A stretch of 64,000 nucleotides of DNA from Actinomycetes bacterium (GCA_023411615.1 JAEYOR010000021.1:1-64000), one strand, 5' to 3'. Shown: positions 16,203 to 24,693, numbered from the stretch's first letter. The notes: generated by a model not told the origin, from the sequence alone. Numbers and translations are program-made.

Positions 16203-17354
16203 ATGGCCAGTGACCGTCCCCTGCACCACCTTTCGCTCGACGACCTCCGCTCTCGCACCTCAGCCAAATGGCGGCGCTACGAACCCGATGTGCTGCCTCT
16301 GTGGGTCGCAGAGATGGACGTCAACCTCGCGGAACCAATCCGTGACGCGCTGGCCCATGCTGTGAACAGTGGCGACACGGGCTACCCCGGTGGCACCGCC
16401 TATCCCGAAGCCTTTGTCGAGTTCGCGCGGAATCGGTGGGACTGGCCCGGCCTTGGCGTCAGCGACGTTCGCCCCGTGGCTGCGGTGATCCAGGGGTACA
16501 CCGAGGCACTGCTGCTCGCGGCCGGCCCCGGCGGCACCGTGGTGGTGACCTCGCCTGTGTACCCGCCGTTCTATTCATATGTGCGTGAGGCCGGCCTCAC
16601 CGTCATCGAGGCGCCTTTGGGCCCGGACATGCGTCTCGATCTGGCCGCAATCGACTCCGTTGTTGGCGGCGCCGTGAAGGACGGGGCGCCCGGCGTGGCC
16701 CTCTTGCTGTGCAATCCGCACAACCCAGGGGGGACGCTTCACACGCGCGATGAACTCACCGCGCTCGCCGCGCTCATGCGCGCCCACGAGGCGACAGTCG
16801 TCTCTGACGAAATCCATGCGCCGCTTGTGTACGCGCCTGGCACCTTCACGCCGTATCTCGCGGTGGACCCAACGGCCATGGCCCTGCACGCGGCATCAAA
16901 GGCGTGGAATCTGGCAGCCATCCCGGCCGCCCTGCTCGTTTTTGGGGAGGAAGCCGCCGACGCTCGGCGTGCGTTCACCGCAGGAACTCACCACGGTCCC
17001 ACCCACTTTGGCGCGATTGCCCAAACGGCGGCGTATCGAGACGGCACGCCGTGGCTCGATGCCCTTCTAGTTGACCTTGCCGAAAACCGGGAGCTGCTCA
17101 CGAATCTTCTCGCCCAGCACGTGCCGGGTGCGCGCCTCACTCCGCTGGAAGCGACGTACCTCGCATGGGTGGACTGTCGCGAGCTGGGCCTCGATTTGGA
17201 TCCGGCAGCGGTGTTTTTGGAGCGTGGCCGTGTCGCGTTCAACCACGGTCCCACCTTTGGCACGGGTGGCGCGGGGCATGTGCGCATCAATATCGGGACG
17301 CACCCCGACATCCTGACCGAGGCTGTCCGGCGTATGGCCCTCGCCCTTGACTGA
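16203..17354 (+). CDS. PLP-dependent C-S lyase / aminotransferase, MalY-PatB type
   Basis: This 383-residue fold-type I PLP enzyme matches the MalY/PatB cystathionine beta-lyase group. Visible features are LPLWVAEMDVNLAEPIRDAL near the N-terminus, LLLCNPHNPGGTLHTRDEL, VVSDEIHAPLVY (PLP-nitrogen Asp), and the Schiff-base lysine in HAASKAWNLAAIPAALLV. The C-terminal arginine motif is GHVRINIGTH. Likely reactions are beta-elimination of cystathionine or related thioethers. CAGACT lies 6 nt before the ATG, a weak form of the leaderless promoter. It ends 3 bp before the convergent methyltransferase. Confidence 0.88.
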   Translation: MASDRPLHHLSLDDLRSRTSAKWRRYEPDVLPLWVAEMDVNLAEPIRDALAHAVNSGDTGYPGGTAYPEAFVEFARNRWDWPGLGVSDVRPVAAVIQGYTEALLLAAGPGGTVVVTSPVYPPFYSYVREAGLTVIEAPLGPDMRLDLAAIDSVVGGAVKDGAPGVALLLCNPHNPGGTLHTRDELTALAALMRAHEATVVSDEIHAPLVYAPGTFTPYLAVDPTAMALHAASKAWNLAAIPAALLVFGEEAADARRAFTAGTHHGPTHFGAIAQTAAYRDGTPWLDALLVDLAENRELLTNLLAQHVPGARLTPLEATYLAWVDCRELGLDLDPAAVFLERGRVAFNHGPTFGTGGAGHVRINIGTHPDILTEAVRRMALALD

Positions 17355-17357
17355 CGT

Positions 17358-17966
17358 TCAGGCCTTGTCGCGCGGACGGTTCCATTCGATCGTGTACCGC
17401 CACAGGACCCGATCCTTGTAGAGCGCGCCAGGAAGAATCTCGTTGACGGCGCGCTTCACTTCGGTGAACGTGTGCGGCGGCGGCCAGACCGTGGGGCAAC
17501 CGTGCTCCCAGCGCCCCTTGACCAACACAAATGCCTTATCCGCGATCGATCCCGCGAACTCCCGTGGGAGATCACGCCATGTCGCACGCGCCGCGCCCAC
17601 GATGTAGAGACGTCCACCGGGCGCTACCCACGACTTCAATCGCTCGAGGCCTTCTCGAATATCCATATGGTGCAGGAGAGCACCCGAGTACACGACATCC
17701 GCTGGCTCGAGGTCGGTGTCGAAGATGTCGCCCACCACATAGGTGATGTTCTCCGACCATTGAGCACGCGCGCGCTCAATGCTCGGCTCGTCTGCGTCAA
17801 TCCCGGTCACGGAGAGGCCAGCACGGGCGAGGGTACGTGCCGCCAAGCCTTCGCCGCATCCTGCATCGATCGCGGTTGTGGCGCCTTCGGGCAATTCCGC
17901 GAGCAACACCGACTGATACCGGATGGTGTGATTGAAGCGCTTGTGGTCTGGGATATCCGCGTTCAT
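17358..17966 (-). CDS. Class I SAM-dependent methyltransferase
   Basis: This 202-residue protein has the Rossmann SAM-binding motif I TAIDAGCGEGLAARTLARAG, an acidic motif II loop (VTGIDADEPSIERAR), and YVVGDIFDTDLEPADVVYSGALLHHM as motifs III/IV. The N-terminal MNADIPDHKRFNHTIRYQ and the C-terminal WHRY-like RVLWRYTIEWNRP are typical of small-molecule methyltransferases. The ATG at 17966 is preferred to a GTG 6 bp upstream. CACACT lies 7 nt before the ATG. The substrate is unknown. Confidence 0.85.
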   Translation of the reverse strand: MNADIPDHKRFNHTIRYQSVLLAELPEGATTAIDAGCGEGLAARTLARAGLSVTGIDADEPSIERARAQWSENITYVVGDIFDTDLEPADVVYSGALLHHMDIREGLERLKSWVAPGGRLYIVGAARATWRDLPREFAGSIADKAFVLVKGRWEHGCPTVWPPPHTFTEVKRAVNEILPGALYKDRVLWRYTIEWNRPRDKA

Positions 17967-18018
17967 GCCCACCAGTGTGCCCGGTCACGTCGCCCGCGCG
18001 TGACGAGTGGTTCACCCG

Positions 18019-18024
18019 TACGCT
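18019..18024 (+). promoter_or_regulatory. -10 element of the phosphotransferase gene
   Basis: TACGCT is followed by 6 nt (GTGAGC) and the GTG at 18031. This spacing supports the 18031 start over the two in-frame GTG codons upstream. Confidence 0.5.
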
Positions 18025-18030
18025 GTGAGC

Positions 18031-18999
18031 GTGAGCAATGACGCCACACCTTCGGCCGAGGTCGACATCGACGCGGCACTTGTCCACGCGCTCTTGCGCG
18101 CGCAACAACCTGAGCTCGCACAGTTGCACATCGGTGAGCGCTTTGAAGGATGGGACAACGTCACCTTCCGCCTCGGTGACATGTGGGCGGTGCGTTTGCC
18201 CCGGCGCACGCTCGGAGCCACGAATCTTGCACACGAACTCGAATGGCTTCCCCGAATCAGCGAGAACTGGACGTTTGCCGCACCAATTCCATGGGTGCGC
18301 GGCGAGCCAGGCGAAGGCTTTCCCTGGCCGTGGGCCGTGGTCCCATGGATCGAAGGTCAGTCCGTTTATGACGTGCCATTCCACGCGTTGGGTGCCCGGC
18401 ATCTGGGGCGGGCACTGGCGGAGGTCCACCAACCTGTTGAGCTCGGCGCTCCCATCAACCCATTTCGATCAATACCGTTGGGGGACCGTGCCGAGCGACT
18501 CGACATGCGCTTGGCGATGCTTGAGGGGACGTACCCCGGCCACATCGATGGTGATCACGCCCGCCGCGTTTACGCGCAAGCCTCGCGTCAGCGATGCGAA
18601 CGGTTCACGTGGACGCACCTAGACCTCCACGGCGGCAACGTCTTGACTCTCGACGGAGGCTTCGCAGGAATCATTGATTGGGGTGACGCTGCGGCTGGTG
18701 ACCCTGCCACCGATCTTGGTCAGATCCTCACGCTCGTGGGCCGCCGACGCTTCCGAGATGTGGTGCGCGGCTATGCCGACGCGGGTGGTGCGGCGTCCGG
18801 CCGATCGGGATTGGCGGAGCAGACGGCGCGACGGGTGGAAGCTGAGGCCGTGAGCTACGCAGTGACGCTCGCCAACATGTCCGATCCGATGCATTGTGCC
18901 GCAGGGTGGGCGTCCCTCGCTGATCTGGGCTTCGCCCCGGGGGTGCCCGACCACGTGCGAGAGAACGCCGCCATCACGGACGAGCAGGGCGCCGCGTAA
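18031..18999 (+). CDS. Aminoglycoside phosphotransferase (APH)-family kinase
   Basis: This 322-residue protein has the protein-kinase-like APH fold. The catalytic loop is THLDLHGGNVLTL and the metal-binding motif is GIIDWGDAAAGDPATDL. A nucleotide-binding N-lobe is suggested by GWDNVTFRLGDMWAVRLPRR. Most environmental APH-fold enzymes phosphorylate small metabolites such as homoserine, choline or sugars rather than drugs, so resistance should not be assumed. Three in-frame GTG starts exist (18007, 18025, 18031); the last fits the promoter spacing. Confidence 0.8.
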   Translation: MSNDATPSAEVDIDAALVHALLRAQQPELAQLHIGERFEGWDNVTFRLGDMWAVRLPRRTLGATNLAHELEWLPRISENWTFAAPIPWVRGEPGEGFPWPWAVVPWIEGQSVYDVPFHALGARHLGRALAEVHQPVELGAPINPFRSIPLGDRAERLDMRLAMLEGTYPGHIDGDHARRVYAQASRQRCERFTWTHLDLHGGNVLTLDGGFAGIIDWGDAAAGDPATDLGQILTLVGRRRFRDVVRGYADAGGAASGRSGLAEQTARRVEAEAVSYAVTLANMSDPMHCAAGWASLADLGFAPGVPDHVRENAAITDEQGAA

Positions 19000-19008
19000 G
19001 CACGGTCG

Positions 19009-19833
19009 CTAGAAGCCGAAAGCGCGCAAAAGTGGCTCGGCCTCAATCCAGTTCTCTTCGTCACTGCGGTCATCTCGCCACACGGCCATGTAACGGTCGC
19101 GCTGCTCGTCGGTGAGGCCGTTCCACACCGACATGATCCGCTCGTGCTCCGCGTGCCAGTAACCGACAATACGCAGAGCAGACGTGGGCAACTTGCGCTC
19201 CCCGCGCGCATATGTGCGGATGCGGCGCGACAATGCAGACTCGCATGCGACCCACAGGTACGGCTCGGATTCAGTTGAATCGAGGAGGCGCTTCACTGCG
19301 TCCATGAGGACGGACGGGCCGATGCCATTGCCTCCGATGCGCCATTCGAGGTCGACATCCGCGAGGCTCGTCAGGGTTCGCGAGTCAGCCATCGTGGCGA
19401 CCTCAATGACAACCCGGAAGCGCTCTGCGGGGCTGGCTTCTTCGAGGATGCGGGCGATGGCCGGGATTGCCGTCGCGTCTCCTACGAGCAGTCGGGTCAC
19501 GTGTGGGTCAGGTGCTCGGTAGTAGCCCTTGGGCTCCGAGATCAGCACCTCATCGCCAGGCAGGACCGACTCGCCCCATGCGGCCCCCGGCCCGTGGCCG
19601 TGAGTCGCGATCTCCATTTCGATGCCATCCGGCCGGACCCGCGAGATCGTGTAGTGGCGCGCCGTGTGGCCGTGTGCCACGTCGGCTTCCTCCGCGCCGA
19701 GCTCCACGTGGACAAACTCGTCCGGGTCTCCGGTGGTGACCCATTCGCCTGGCGCGGTGGCGAGTGCCACCCGGACAAAGCCGGGTGACACTCGCTCAAC
19801 GTCCGTGACGACGGCGCGGATGGTCGATTCCAT
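19009..19833 (-). CDS. Siderophore-interacting protein (ferric-siderophore reductase, ViuB/SIP family)
   Basis: This 274-residue flavoprotein uses FAD and NAD(P)H to reduce Fe(III)-siderophores in the cytoplasm and release iron. The FAD-binding RHYTISRVRPDGIEMEIATHGHGPGAAWG block is diagnostic, and LLVGDATAIPAIARILEE begins the NAD(P)-binding domain. The C-terminal YWHAEHERIMSVWNGLTDEQRDRY segment is typical of the family. It begins 2 bp downstream of the binding-protein stop, so it is the last gene of the iron-uptake operon. Confidence 0.93.
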   Translation of the reverse strand: MESTIRAVVTDVERVSPGFVRVALATAPGEWVTTGDPDEFVHVELGAEEADVAHGHTARHYTISRVRPDGIEMEIATHGHGPGAAWGESVLPGDEVLISEPKGYYRAPDPHVTRLLVGDATAIPAIARILEEASPAERFRVVIEVATMADSRTLTSLADVDLEWRIGGNGIGPSVLMDAVKRLLDSTESEPYLWVACESALSRRIRTYARGERKLPTSALRIVGYWHAEHERIMSVWNGLTDEQRDRYMAVWRDDRSDEENWIEAEPLLRAFGF

Positions 19834-19835
19834 CG

Positions 19836-20903
19836 TTACGCAGCCGCCTCGGTGCCCGGGACTTCCGTGGCCGGGTCACCGTCAAGGGCGGCCTTGAGCT
19901 GCGGCACGAGGGTGTCGAGCACGTAGGCCTGCGACAAAGGGGAAGCGAAGGAGAATGCGCCCTCGAAGACCGAGTCAGTCGACCAGATGTGGCCACCCGC
20001 CTTGGTGATGGAGAGGTTGGGGTAGGCCGGCATCGCTTCGACCTGCGTACGGGTGTCCGGCGAGAGCGCCGTCAGCCATACAACGGTGTCAAGGTCAAGC
20101 AAGTCGAGGCGCTCAGGGCTCACAGTGAGGTAGAAGTCCGTGCTGGGGTCACCTGCGCTGTCCGGCGCCGTCACGTCGAGGCCCAAGCGGCCAAGGAGTG
20201 CCGGCCGGGGGTCGTGCGAGAAGTACGCGCCGGGTTGACCCTCATACACAAAGCCAACCGCTGCGGTCTTGCCTTCCCACTCGGGGAACTCGGCACGGAT
20301 CGACTCGAAACGGGCGTCAAGGTCGGCGATGAGTTTCTCGCCCTCGTCCGCCTTGCCCAAAGCGGCGGCGATCATGCGGGTCTCTTCATCGAATGGCATG
20401 CCGTAGTCCGCATAGTCTCCGCTTTGCGCGACCACTGGCGCGATCTGGGACAGGAGGTCGTACTGCTCCTGAGTAATGCCGGACCACGTCGCGACAATGA
20501 GATCCGGCTGCAAAGCGGCGACCTGCTCGATGTTGATCTCGCCTGCGGGGAGAACCTCCGGCTCTGCGCCTACCGCCTCACGCGCTTCGTCGGCCCAGGG
20601 CCACGTCGCGTAGTCGTAGCCGTTGTACCACTCGCGCACCGCGATGGGAGCGACGCCAAGCGCGTAGAGCCAGTCCTGCTCGTGGAAGCCCACACTCACC
20701 ACACGCTGCGGCTCGGACTCGATGGTCGTGGATCCGAACTTGTGTTCCAGCGTGACGGGGAACGCGCCGTCGGCACTCGCGGCGGGAGCATCCGAGCCAC
20801 TCGGGGTGGTTTGGTTGTCGCTGTCGCTGCTTGAACATGCCGTCAGCACGAGCAGCGCTGCGGCAGCAACCGCAACTCCAAGGCGTCGCAGGGTGGGGGT
20901 CAT
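19836..20903 (-). CDS. Fe(III)-siderophore ABC transporter substrate-binding lipoprotein
   Basis: This 355-residue protein has a type II signal peptide with lipobox LVLTACSSSDS (Cys at residue 23), placing it on the outer face of the membrane. The body follows the FepB/FhuD-like helical-backbone fold: VTLEHKFGSTTIESEPQRVVSVGFHEQDWLYALG early, then VAALQPDLIVATWSGITQEQYD. It delivers ferric siderophore to the permease pair encoded upstream in the same operon. Its start overlaps the ATPase stop by 4 bp. The ligand is not predictable. Confidence 0.93.
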   Translation of the reverse strand: MTPTLRRLGVAVAAAALLVLTACSSSDSDNQTTPSGSDAPAASADGAFPVTLEHKFGSTTIESEPQRVVSVGFHEQDWLYALGVAPIAVREWYNGYDYATWPWADEAREAVGAEPEVLPAGEINIEQVAALQPDLIVATWSGITQEQYDLLSQIAPVVAQSGDYADYGMPFDEETRMIAAALGKADEGEKLIADLDARFESIRAEFPEWEGKTAAVGFVYEGQPGAYFSHDPRPALLGRLGLDVTAPDSAGDPSTDFYLTVSPERLDLLDLDTVVWLTALSPDTRTQVEAMPAYPNLSITKAGGHIWSTDSVFEGAFSFASPLSQAYVLDTLVPQLKAALDGDPATEVPGTEAAA

Positions 20904-21847
20904 CGTGTCCTCTCAAGTGAGTGGCGGGAGGCGAAGCTCGCCTCGGTGGAGTCGACGCTGTGCCCAGCGTCAGTGGGGTGGACCGCCTTGACACCCGGGG
21001 GTGCTGCTGACGGAACGATGAGGGGTGTGCCGGTGACAGGGTCCGGCACCACTGTGACGGGCAGGCCAAAAGCCGCGCCAACACGCTGCTCGGTCAGCAC
21101 CTCGCTCGGCGACCCGCTTGCGAGCACAAGGCCCGCTGACATGAGGACGAGGTGGTCCGCGTAGCGTGCCGCCTGTGCGAGATCGTGCAGCACGGCGACG
21201 ACAGTGCGGCCGTCCGCCGCGAGACGGTGAACAAGGTCGAGAACGTCGTACTGATGAGCGATGTCCAAGAACGTCGTCGGCTCATCGAGCAACAGCAGTT
21301 CGGTCTGCTGAGCGAGAGCGAGAGCGATCCAGGCACGCTGACGCTGGCCACCGGACAGCGAATCGACGGGCCTCTCTGCCAGTCCGGCGAGACCGGTCGC
21401 ATGAATCGCCTCGTTGACCGCGTCCGTATCCCGCTGAGACCACGCCGAGAAAGGACCGAGGTGGGGGGTCCGGCCACGGGCAATGAGGTCACGGACGGTG
21501 ATGCCCGTCGGCGCGGTGGGCGCTTGCGGAAGCAGGCCGACTTCGCGCGCCACGTCCCGCGTCGGCAGCGAGTGAATGTCTGCGCCATCAAGCAAGACGG
21601 CGCCGAGTTGCGGCTTGTGCAGCCGGGACAATGCGCGCAAGAGCGTGGACTTGCCGCACCCATTGGGCCCAATGATTGCGGTGAACGCGCCCGACGGGAC
21701 CTCAAGTGACAGGTCGTGAACGACGCGCGCATTGCCGTAGGCGAGGGAGAGGTGAGATGCCGCGAGACGGATGCCTGAGCCCGGAGCCACTGCAGGTATA
21801 CGGATGTCCCCTGTTGTGCGGGCGCGCGCAGTGGCGTCGGCGTTCAT
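20900..21847 (-). CDS. Iron-siderophore ABC transporter ATP-binding protein (FecE/FepC-like)
   Basis: This 315-residue ATPase carries Walker A (GPNGCGKST), the Q-loop region GLLPQAPTAP, signature LSGGQRQRAWIALALAQ, Walker B LLLLDEPTTFLD and the H-loop AVLHDLAQAARYAD. It extends about 40 residues beyond the usual C-terminus. ATG 21847 is chosen over a longer frame start at 21910 because the longer one covers the regulatory sites. The interval to the upstream permease holds a DtxR-like box and an inverted repeat, so this gene heads its own promoter. Confidence 0.93.
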   Translation of the reverse strand: MNADATARARTTGDIRIPAVAPGSGIRLAASHLSLAYGNARVVHDLSLEVPSGAFTAIIGPNGCGKSTLLRALSRLHKPQLGAVLLDGADIHSLPTRDVAREVGLLPQAPTAPTGITVRDLIARGRTPHLGPFSAWSQRDTDAVNEAIHATGLAGLAERPVDSLSGGQRQRAWIALALAQQTELLLLDEPTTFLDIAHQYDVLDLVHRLAADGRTVVAVLHDLAQAARYADHLVLMSAGLVLASGSPSEVLTEQRVGAAFGLPVTVVPDPVTGTPLIVPSAAPPGVKAVHPTDAGHSVDSTEASFASRHSLERTR

Positions 21848-21889
21848 GGGGCTCCCACGGGGAATCGGGCCGCGGACTGTGCGGCCAAG

Positions 21890-21903
21890 TAAGGCAACCC
21901 TAA
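21890..21903. promoter_or_regulatory. DtxR/IdeR-like iron box
   Basis: TAAGGCAACCCTAA matches 11 of 14 positions in the 3' part of the DtxR/IdeR consensus (TTAGGCTAACCTAA). It lies 43 bp upstream of the ATPase start, a sensible position for iron-dependent repression. Confidence 0.55.
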
Positions 21904-21910
21904 CTACCAA

Positions 21911-21934
21911 TTACGCAAGAAGTCAATTGCGTAA
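21911..21934. promoter_or_regulatory. 24-bp inverted repeat, copy 1 (TTACGCAA-N8-TTGCGTAA)
   Basis: Perfect 8-bp arms separated by 8 bp (10-bp arms if the flanking AA/TT are included) lie between the ATPase gene and the upstream permease stop. A second copy with the same left arm and spacing lies upstream of the first permease gene, which suggests a dimeric regulator's operator. Confidence 0.6.
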
Positions 21935-22963
21935 TTAGCGCAAGCGTGCGAGGAGGACGAGAAGGTAGGGTGCGCCGATCGCGGCGGTGAGGAGGCCGAT
22001 CGGCAATTGGGTGGGCGCGAGTGCTTCTCTCGCGATGAGATCGGCCACGGACGTGAGACATGCACCCATGAGTGCCGACGCTCCGAGCGCGATACCGCCA
22101 GTAGCCGACAGCCGCCTCGCGATTGCGGGGGCCACCAGCGCGACAAAGCCGATAGGTCCAGTCACCGCCGTCGCAAGCCCGGCTGCGATGCCGGAGAGGG
22201 CCACAGCGCCGAGCCGGACCCGCACGAGATCGACGCCTAAGGCGGCCGCAAGGTCGTCACCCATCTCCATCACACGGAGTCGGCGCTGGTACCACGCGGC
22301 AGCGGGCGCAATGAGCGCGAGCGCCACCGCGGCGATGACCACGTGGCGCCACACGCGCGCATTCGTCGAGCCAACAGTCCACAAATAAGCCGAGCCCGCG
22401 ACCTTCTCCGGAAGCCTCGTCAGCAGGTACGTGACGATCGACGTCGCGACAAAGCCAATGCCGATGCCCGCGAGCACCATCCGCATCGGTTGGATTCCCC
22501 CGCGCCAACCAAGCGCCGTGATGAGAGCGGCCGTGAGGAGTGACCCCACCATCGCCCATGGCGCAATCGCGAGAGCATCGGCCTTGCCCATCACCGTGAT
22601 CGCCGTGACGGCTGCCGCGGACCCGCCCGCCGTGACGCCCAGCAGGTCAGGCGACGCCAGCGGATTGCGGGCGACCGACTGAAGCAGCGCGCCAGAGACG
22701 CCAAGGAGTGCACCCACGAGCGCGGCGGTATAGGCGCGCGGAGCACGAAGTTGACCAACAATGAAATCGGCACCGTCGGATGACATGCCGACGCCGGCCT
22801 TCAGCACCTCGGGAAGCGGCAGCTCAACCTGGCCAATCGCAAGCGACGCGATCACGCTCATCACGAGGACGAGCACGAGCGCAAGGGCCACAACAAGTGG
22901 CCGTCGCCAACGCGGCCGCCATCGGCTCGCACCGACGCTCCGCGCCGGCTGGATTGTGCTCAC
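21935..22963 (-). CDS. FecCD-family iron-siderophore ABC transporter permease
   Basis: This 342-residue protein has about ten membrane helices of the BtuC/FecCD fold. Family blocks are ARSVARNPLASPDLLGVTAGGSAAAV-like sequence (LLQSVARNPLASPDLLGVTAGG), YLWTVGSTNARVWRH (the substrate path region) and GPIGFVALVAPAIARRL (the ATPase coupling loop). The GTG start overlaps the stop of the other permease as GTGA, so the pair is translationally coupled. Together they should form the heterodimeric channel for the ferric siderophore. Confidence 0.93.
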   Translation of the reverse strand: MSTIQPARSVGASRWRPRWRRPLVVALALVLVLVMSVIASLAIGQVELPLPEVLKAGVGMSSDGADFIVGQLRAPRAYTAALVGALLGVSGALLQSVARNPLASPDLLGVTAGGSAAAVTAITVMGKADALAIAPWAMVGSLLTAALITALGWRGGIQPMRMVLAGIGIGFVATSIVTYLLTRLPEKVAGSAYLWTVGSTNARVWRHVVIAAVALALIAPAAAWYQRRLRVMEMGDDLAAALGVDLVRVRLGAVALSGIAAGLATAVTGPIGFVALVAPAIARRLSATGGIALGASALMGACLTSVADLIAREALAPTQLPIGLLTAAIGAPYLLVLLARLR

Positions 22964-24024
22964 AGTGCCACCACCCGCAGACGACGCGCGAGTATGGCCA
23001 GGAGAACGCCGCCACCGAGCGCAGTCGCGATGCCTACCGATATCTCACCTGGGCGGGCAACGAGGCGTCCTGCGACGTCTGCCGCCAACATGACGACGCC
23101 CCCCGCGGGAATGCTCATGGCGATGAGCCACCCGATGCGAGGACCCGTGACGGCGCGAACGAGGTGGGGCACGGCAAGGCCCACAAAGGCTATCGGCCCG
23201 GCGATGGCCGTCGACACCGCCGCGAGGGCGACCACGAGCGCCATCACTCCAGCGCGGGTGCGCGCGACATGGATGCCCAAGCCCGCTGCAGCGTCGTCCC
23301 CAAGAGCGATCGCCTGGAGCGGGCGAACGCACAGTGTGACAAGTGCAAGCAAGACGCCGATGAGAGCGATCAGCGGAAGGATCGGAATGCCAGCCCGGCC
23401 GGTGAGCGAGCCAGCAAGCCAGTAGCGCAACACATTGAGCGCGGTCTGGTCGTACAGAACGATCGCGGTCGTGGCAGCGGCGAGAAGCGCAGTGACGGCC
23501 GCGCCAGCAAGAGCGAGGCGAATGGGCGCCGAGGCACCACCGCCGCCGCCCACTCCGTACACAACGAGGCCCGCGCTGGCTGCACCCACCAGGGCAAGGG
23601 CGACTTGCGGAACCACGGTGACGACGCCACCGAAGACCGTGCCGATGACGATCGCGAGCGCCGCGCCAGCATTGAGACCGAGCAGGCCCGGATCGGCCAA
23701 GGGGTTGCGAGTCAGCGATTGCGCAAGGGCTCCCGAAACGGCAAGCGCCGCACCGGCCCCGAGTCCGATGAGGGTGCGATCCCAGCGCAAAGTGCGAACG
23801 ATCTCATGGTCTTCGCCACCAGGGCCACGATTCCAGATTGCGTCCCAGACGGTCGACAAGGGAATCGATTTTGCCCCGAGGGCGAGGGAGGCGGCGACCG
23901 CTGCCGCGAGTGCGATGAGCGTGATGATGAGCGCGGTTCGCGGAGTGATCCACTGCCCCCAATGCCACACCGGACGGATGCGCACGCGCCGAGGCGGAGC
24001 GTCGGCAGGGCTGCTGGGTGGCAC
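22960..24024 (-). CDS. FecCD-family iron-siderophore ABC transporter permease, first gene of the locus
   Basis: This 354-residue permease has the same fold and blocks as its partner: LAQSLTRNPLADPGLLGLNAGAALAIV, RYWLAGSLTGR and GPIAFVGLAVPHLVRAVTGP. The N-terminus carries a Pro/Arg-rich cytoplasmic stretch before helix 1. The GTG start has a TGAGG ribosome site. It heads the permease pair, and the upstream interval contains the second copy of the 24-bp inverted repeat about 60 bp from the start. Confidence 0.93.
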   Translation of the reverse strand: MPPSSPADAPPRRVRIRPVWHWGQWITPRTALIITLIALAAAVAASLALGAKSIPLSTVWDAIWNRGPGGEDHEIVRTLRWDRTLIGLGAGAALAVSGALAQSLTRNPLADPGLLGLNAGAALAIVIGTVFGGVVTVVPQVALALVGAASAGLVVYGVGGGGGASAPIRLALAGAAVTALLAAATTAIVLYDQTALNVLRYWLAGSLTGRAGIPILPLIALIGVLLALVTLCVRPLQAIALGDDAAAGLGIHVARTRAGVMALVVALAAVSTAIAGPIAFVGLAVPHLVRAVTGPRIGWLIAMSIPAGGVVMLAADVAGRLVARPGEISVGIATALGGGVLLAILARRLRVVAL

Positions 24025-24084
24025 GAATCCTCACCTCAGGTGGAGCGGGCGTGTGACCCGCGGGAACATCGAGCCCGACAAGTA

Positions 24085-24108
24085 TTACGCAAGCAAGGCG
24101 GTTCGTAA
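24085..24108. promoter_or_regulatory. 24-bp inverted repeat, copy 2 (TTACGCAA-N8-GTTCGTAA)
   Basis: The left arm is identical to copy 1, the spacer is again 8 bp and the right arm keeps CGTAA. On the minus strand it overlaps a TAATAC -10-like sequence, so binding would affect the permease promoter. Confidence 0.55.
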
Positions 24109-24124
24109 ATCCGCCGGGTATCTT

Positions 24125-24622
24125 CTACGGCGCGGAAGGCGGCCACACAATGACGTAGCGGACCACGCCGTCGGCTGCATCGCCCCGCTCGTTCTCAGCC
24201 AATTCGGCCACAAATCCCTCGCGGCGCAAGAAGCCACGCGAACGCACGTCCTCGCTCTCCACCACCGTGTGAAGGAGGGATGCCCCAGCCTGGCGGACGT
24301 GATCGATTGCGCGCCGCAAGAGCGTCTGGCCGATTCCCTTGCCTTGAACCGTGTTGAAGACCTGGACAGTGATGAGCTCGGCAGCTCCCGCCTCGTCAGG
24401 TTCGCGCACCGCAGCGATTCCGAGAACCGCACCGTCCACGGCCTCGTAAGCGAACACAGTGGGGCGCTCGATATCGCGCGCAAAGAGGGTCTCCATCAAG
24501 TCGTGGAGTCTCCGTCCGGAATGACGGCCCTCGTCATCAGTTCGATGAGCGACCATCGCGGTGAAGAACTCAAGAATCGCGCTTTCGTCACCGGAAGACG
24601 CGATCCGAATCCCTCGTGCCAT
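24125..24622 (-). CDS. GNAT family N-acetyltransferase
   Basis: This 165-residue protein has the GNAT fold: IRIASSGDESAILEFFTAM at the start, VLGIAAVREPDEAGAAELITVQVFNTVQGKGIGQTLLRRAI (motif A, acetyl-CoA pyrophosphate loop Q-x-x-G-x-G) and FLRREGFVAE (motif B). It follows the iron locus on the same strand but has its own TAGGCT-N6-ATG promoter. The substrate is unknown. Confidence 0.85.
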   Translation of the reverse strand: MARGIRIASSGDESAILEFFTAMVAHRTDDEGRHSGRRLHDLMETLFARDIERPTVFAYEAVDGAVLGIAAVREPDEAGAAELITVQVFNTVQGKGIGQTLLRRAIDHVRQAGASLLHTVVESEDVRSRGFLRREGFVAELAENERGDAADGVVRYVIVWPPSAP

Positions 24623-24628
24623 GCGGAC

Positions 24629-24634
24629 AGCCTA
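24629..24634 (-). promoter_or_regulatory. -10 element for the leaderless GNAT gene
   Basis: TAGGCT on the minus strand is followed by 6 nt (GTCCGC) and the ATG. Confidence 0.6.
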
Positions 24635-24681
24635 GGGGTTAGCGCTCACAATTTTGACGATCGATTCTCAATAATGCGACG

Positions 24682-24693
24682 TGAACCGGTTCA
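24682..24693. promoter_or_regulatory. Perfect 12-bp palindrome, LacI-family operator-like
   Basis: TGAACCGGTTCA has the CG-centred form typical of LacI/GalR operators. It lies between the divergent GNAT and VOC genes. No LacI-type regulator is encoded in the window. Confidence 0.4.

Noticed and set aside
18031..18999. Aminoglycoside resistance determinant
   Set aside because: Only the general APH-fold motifs are present, with no mobile context; most such kinases act on metabolites.
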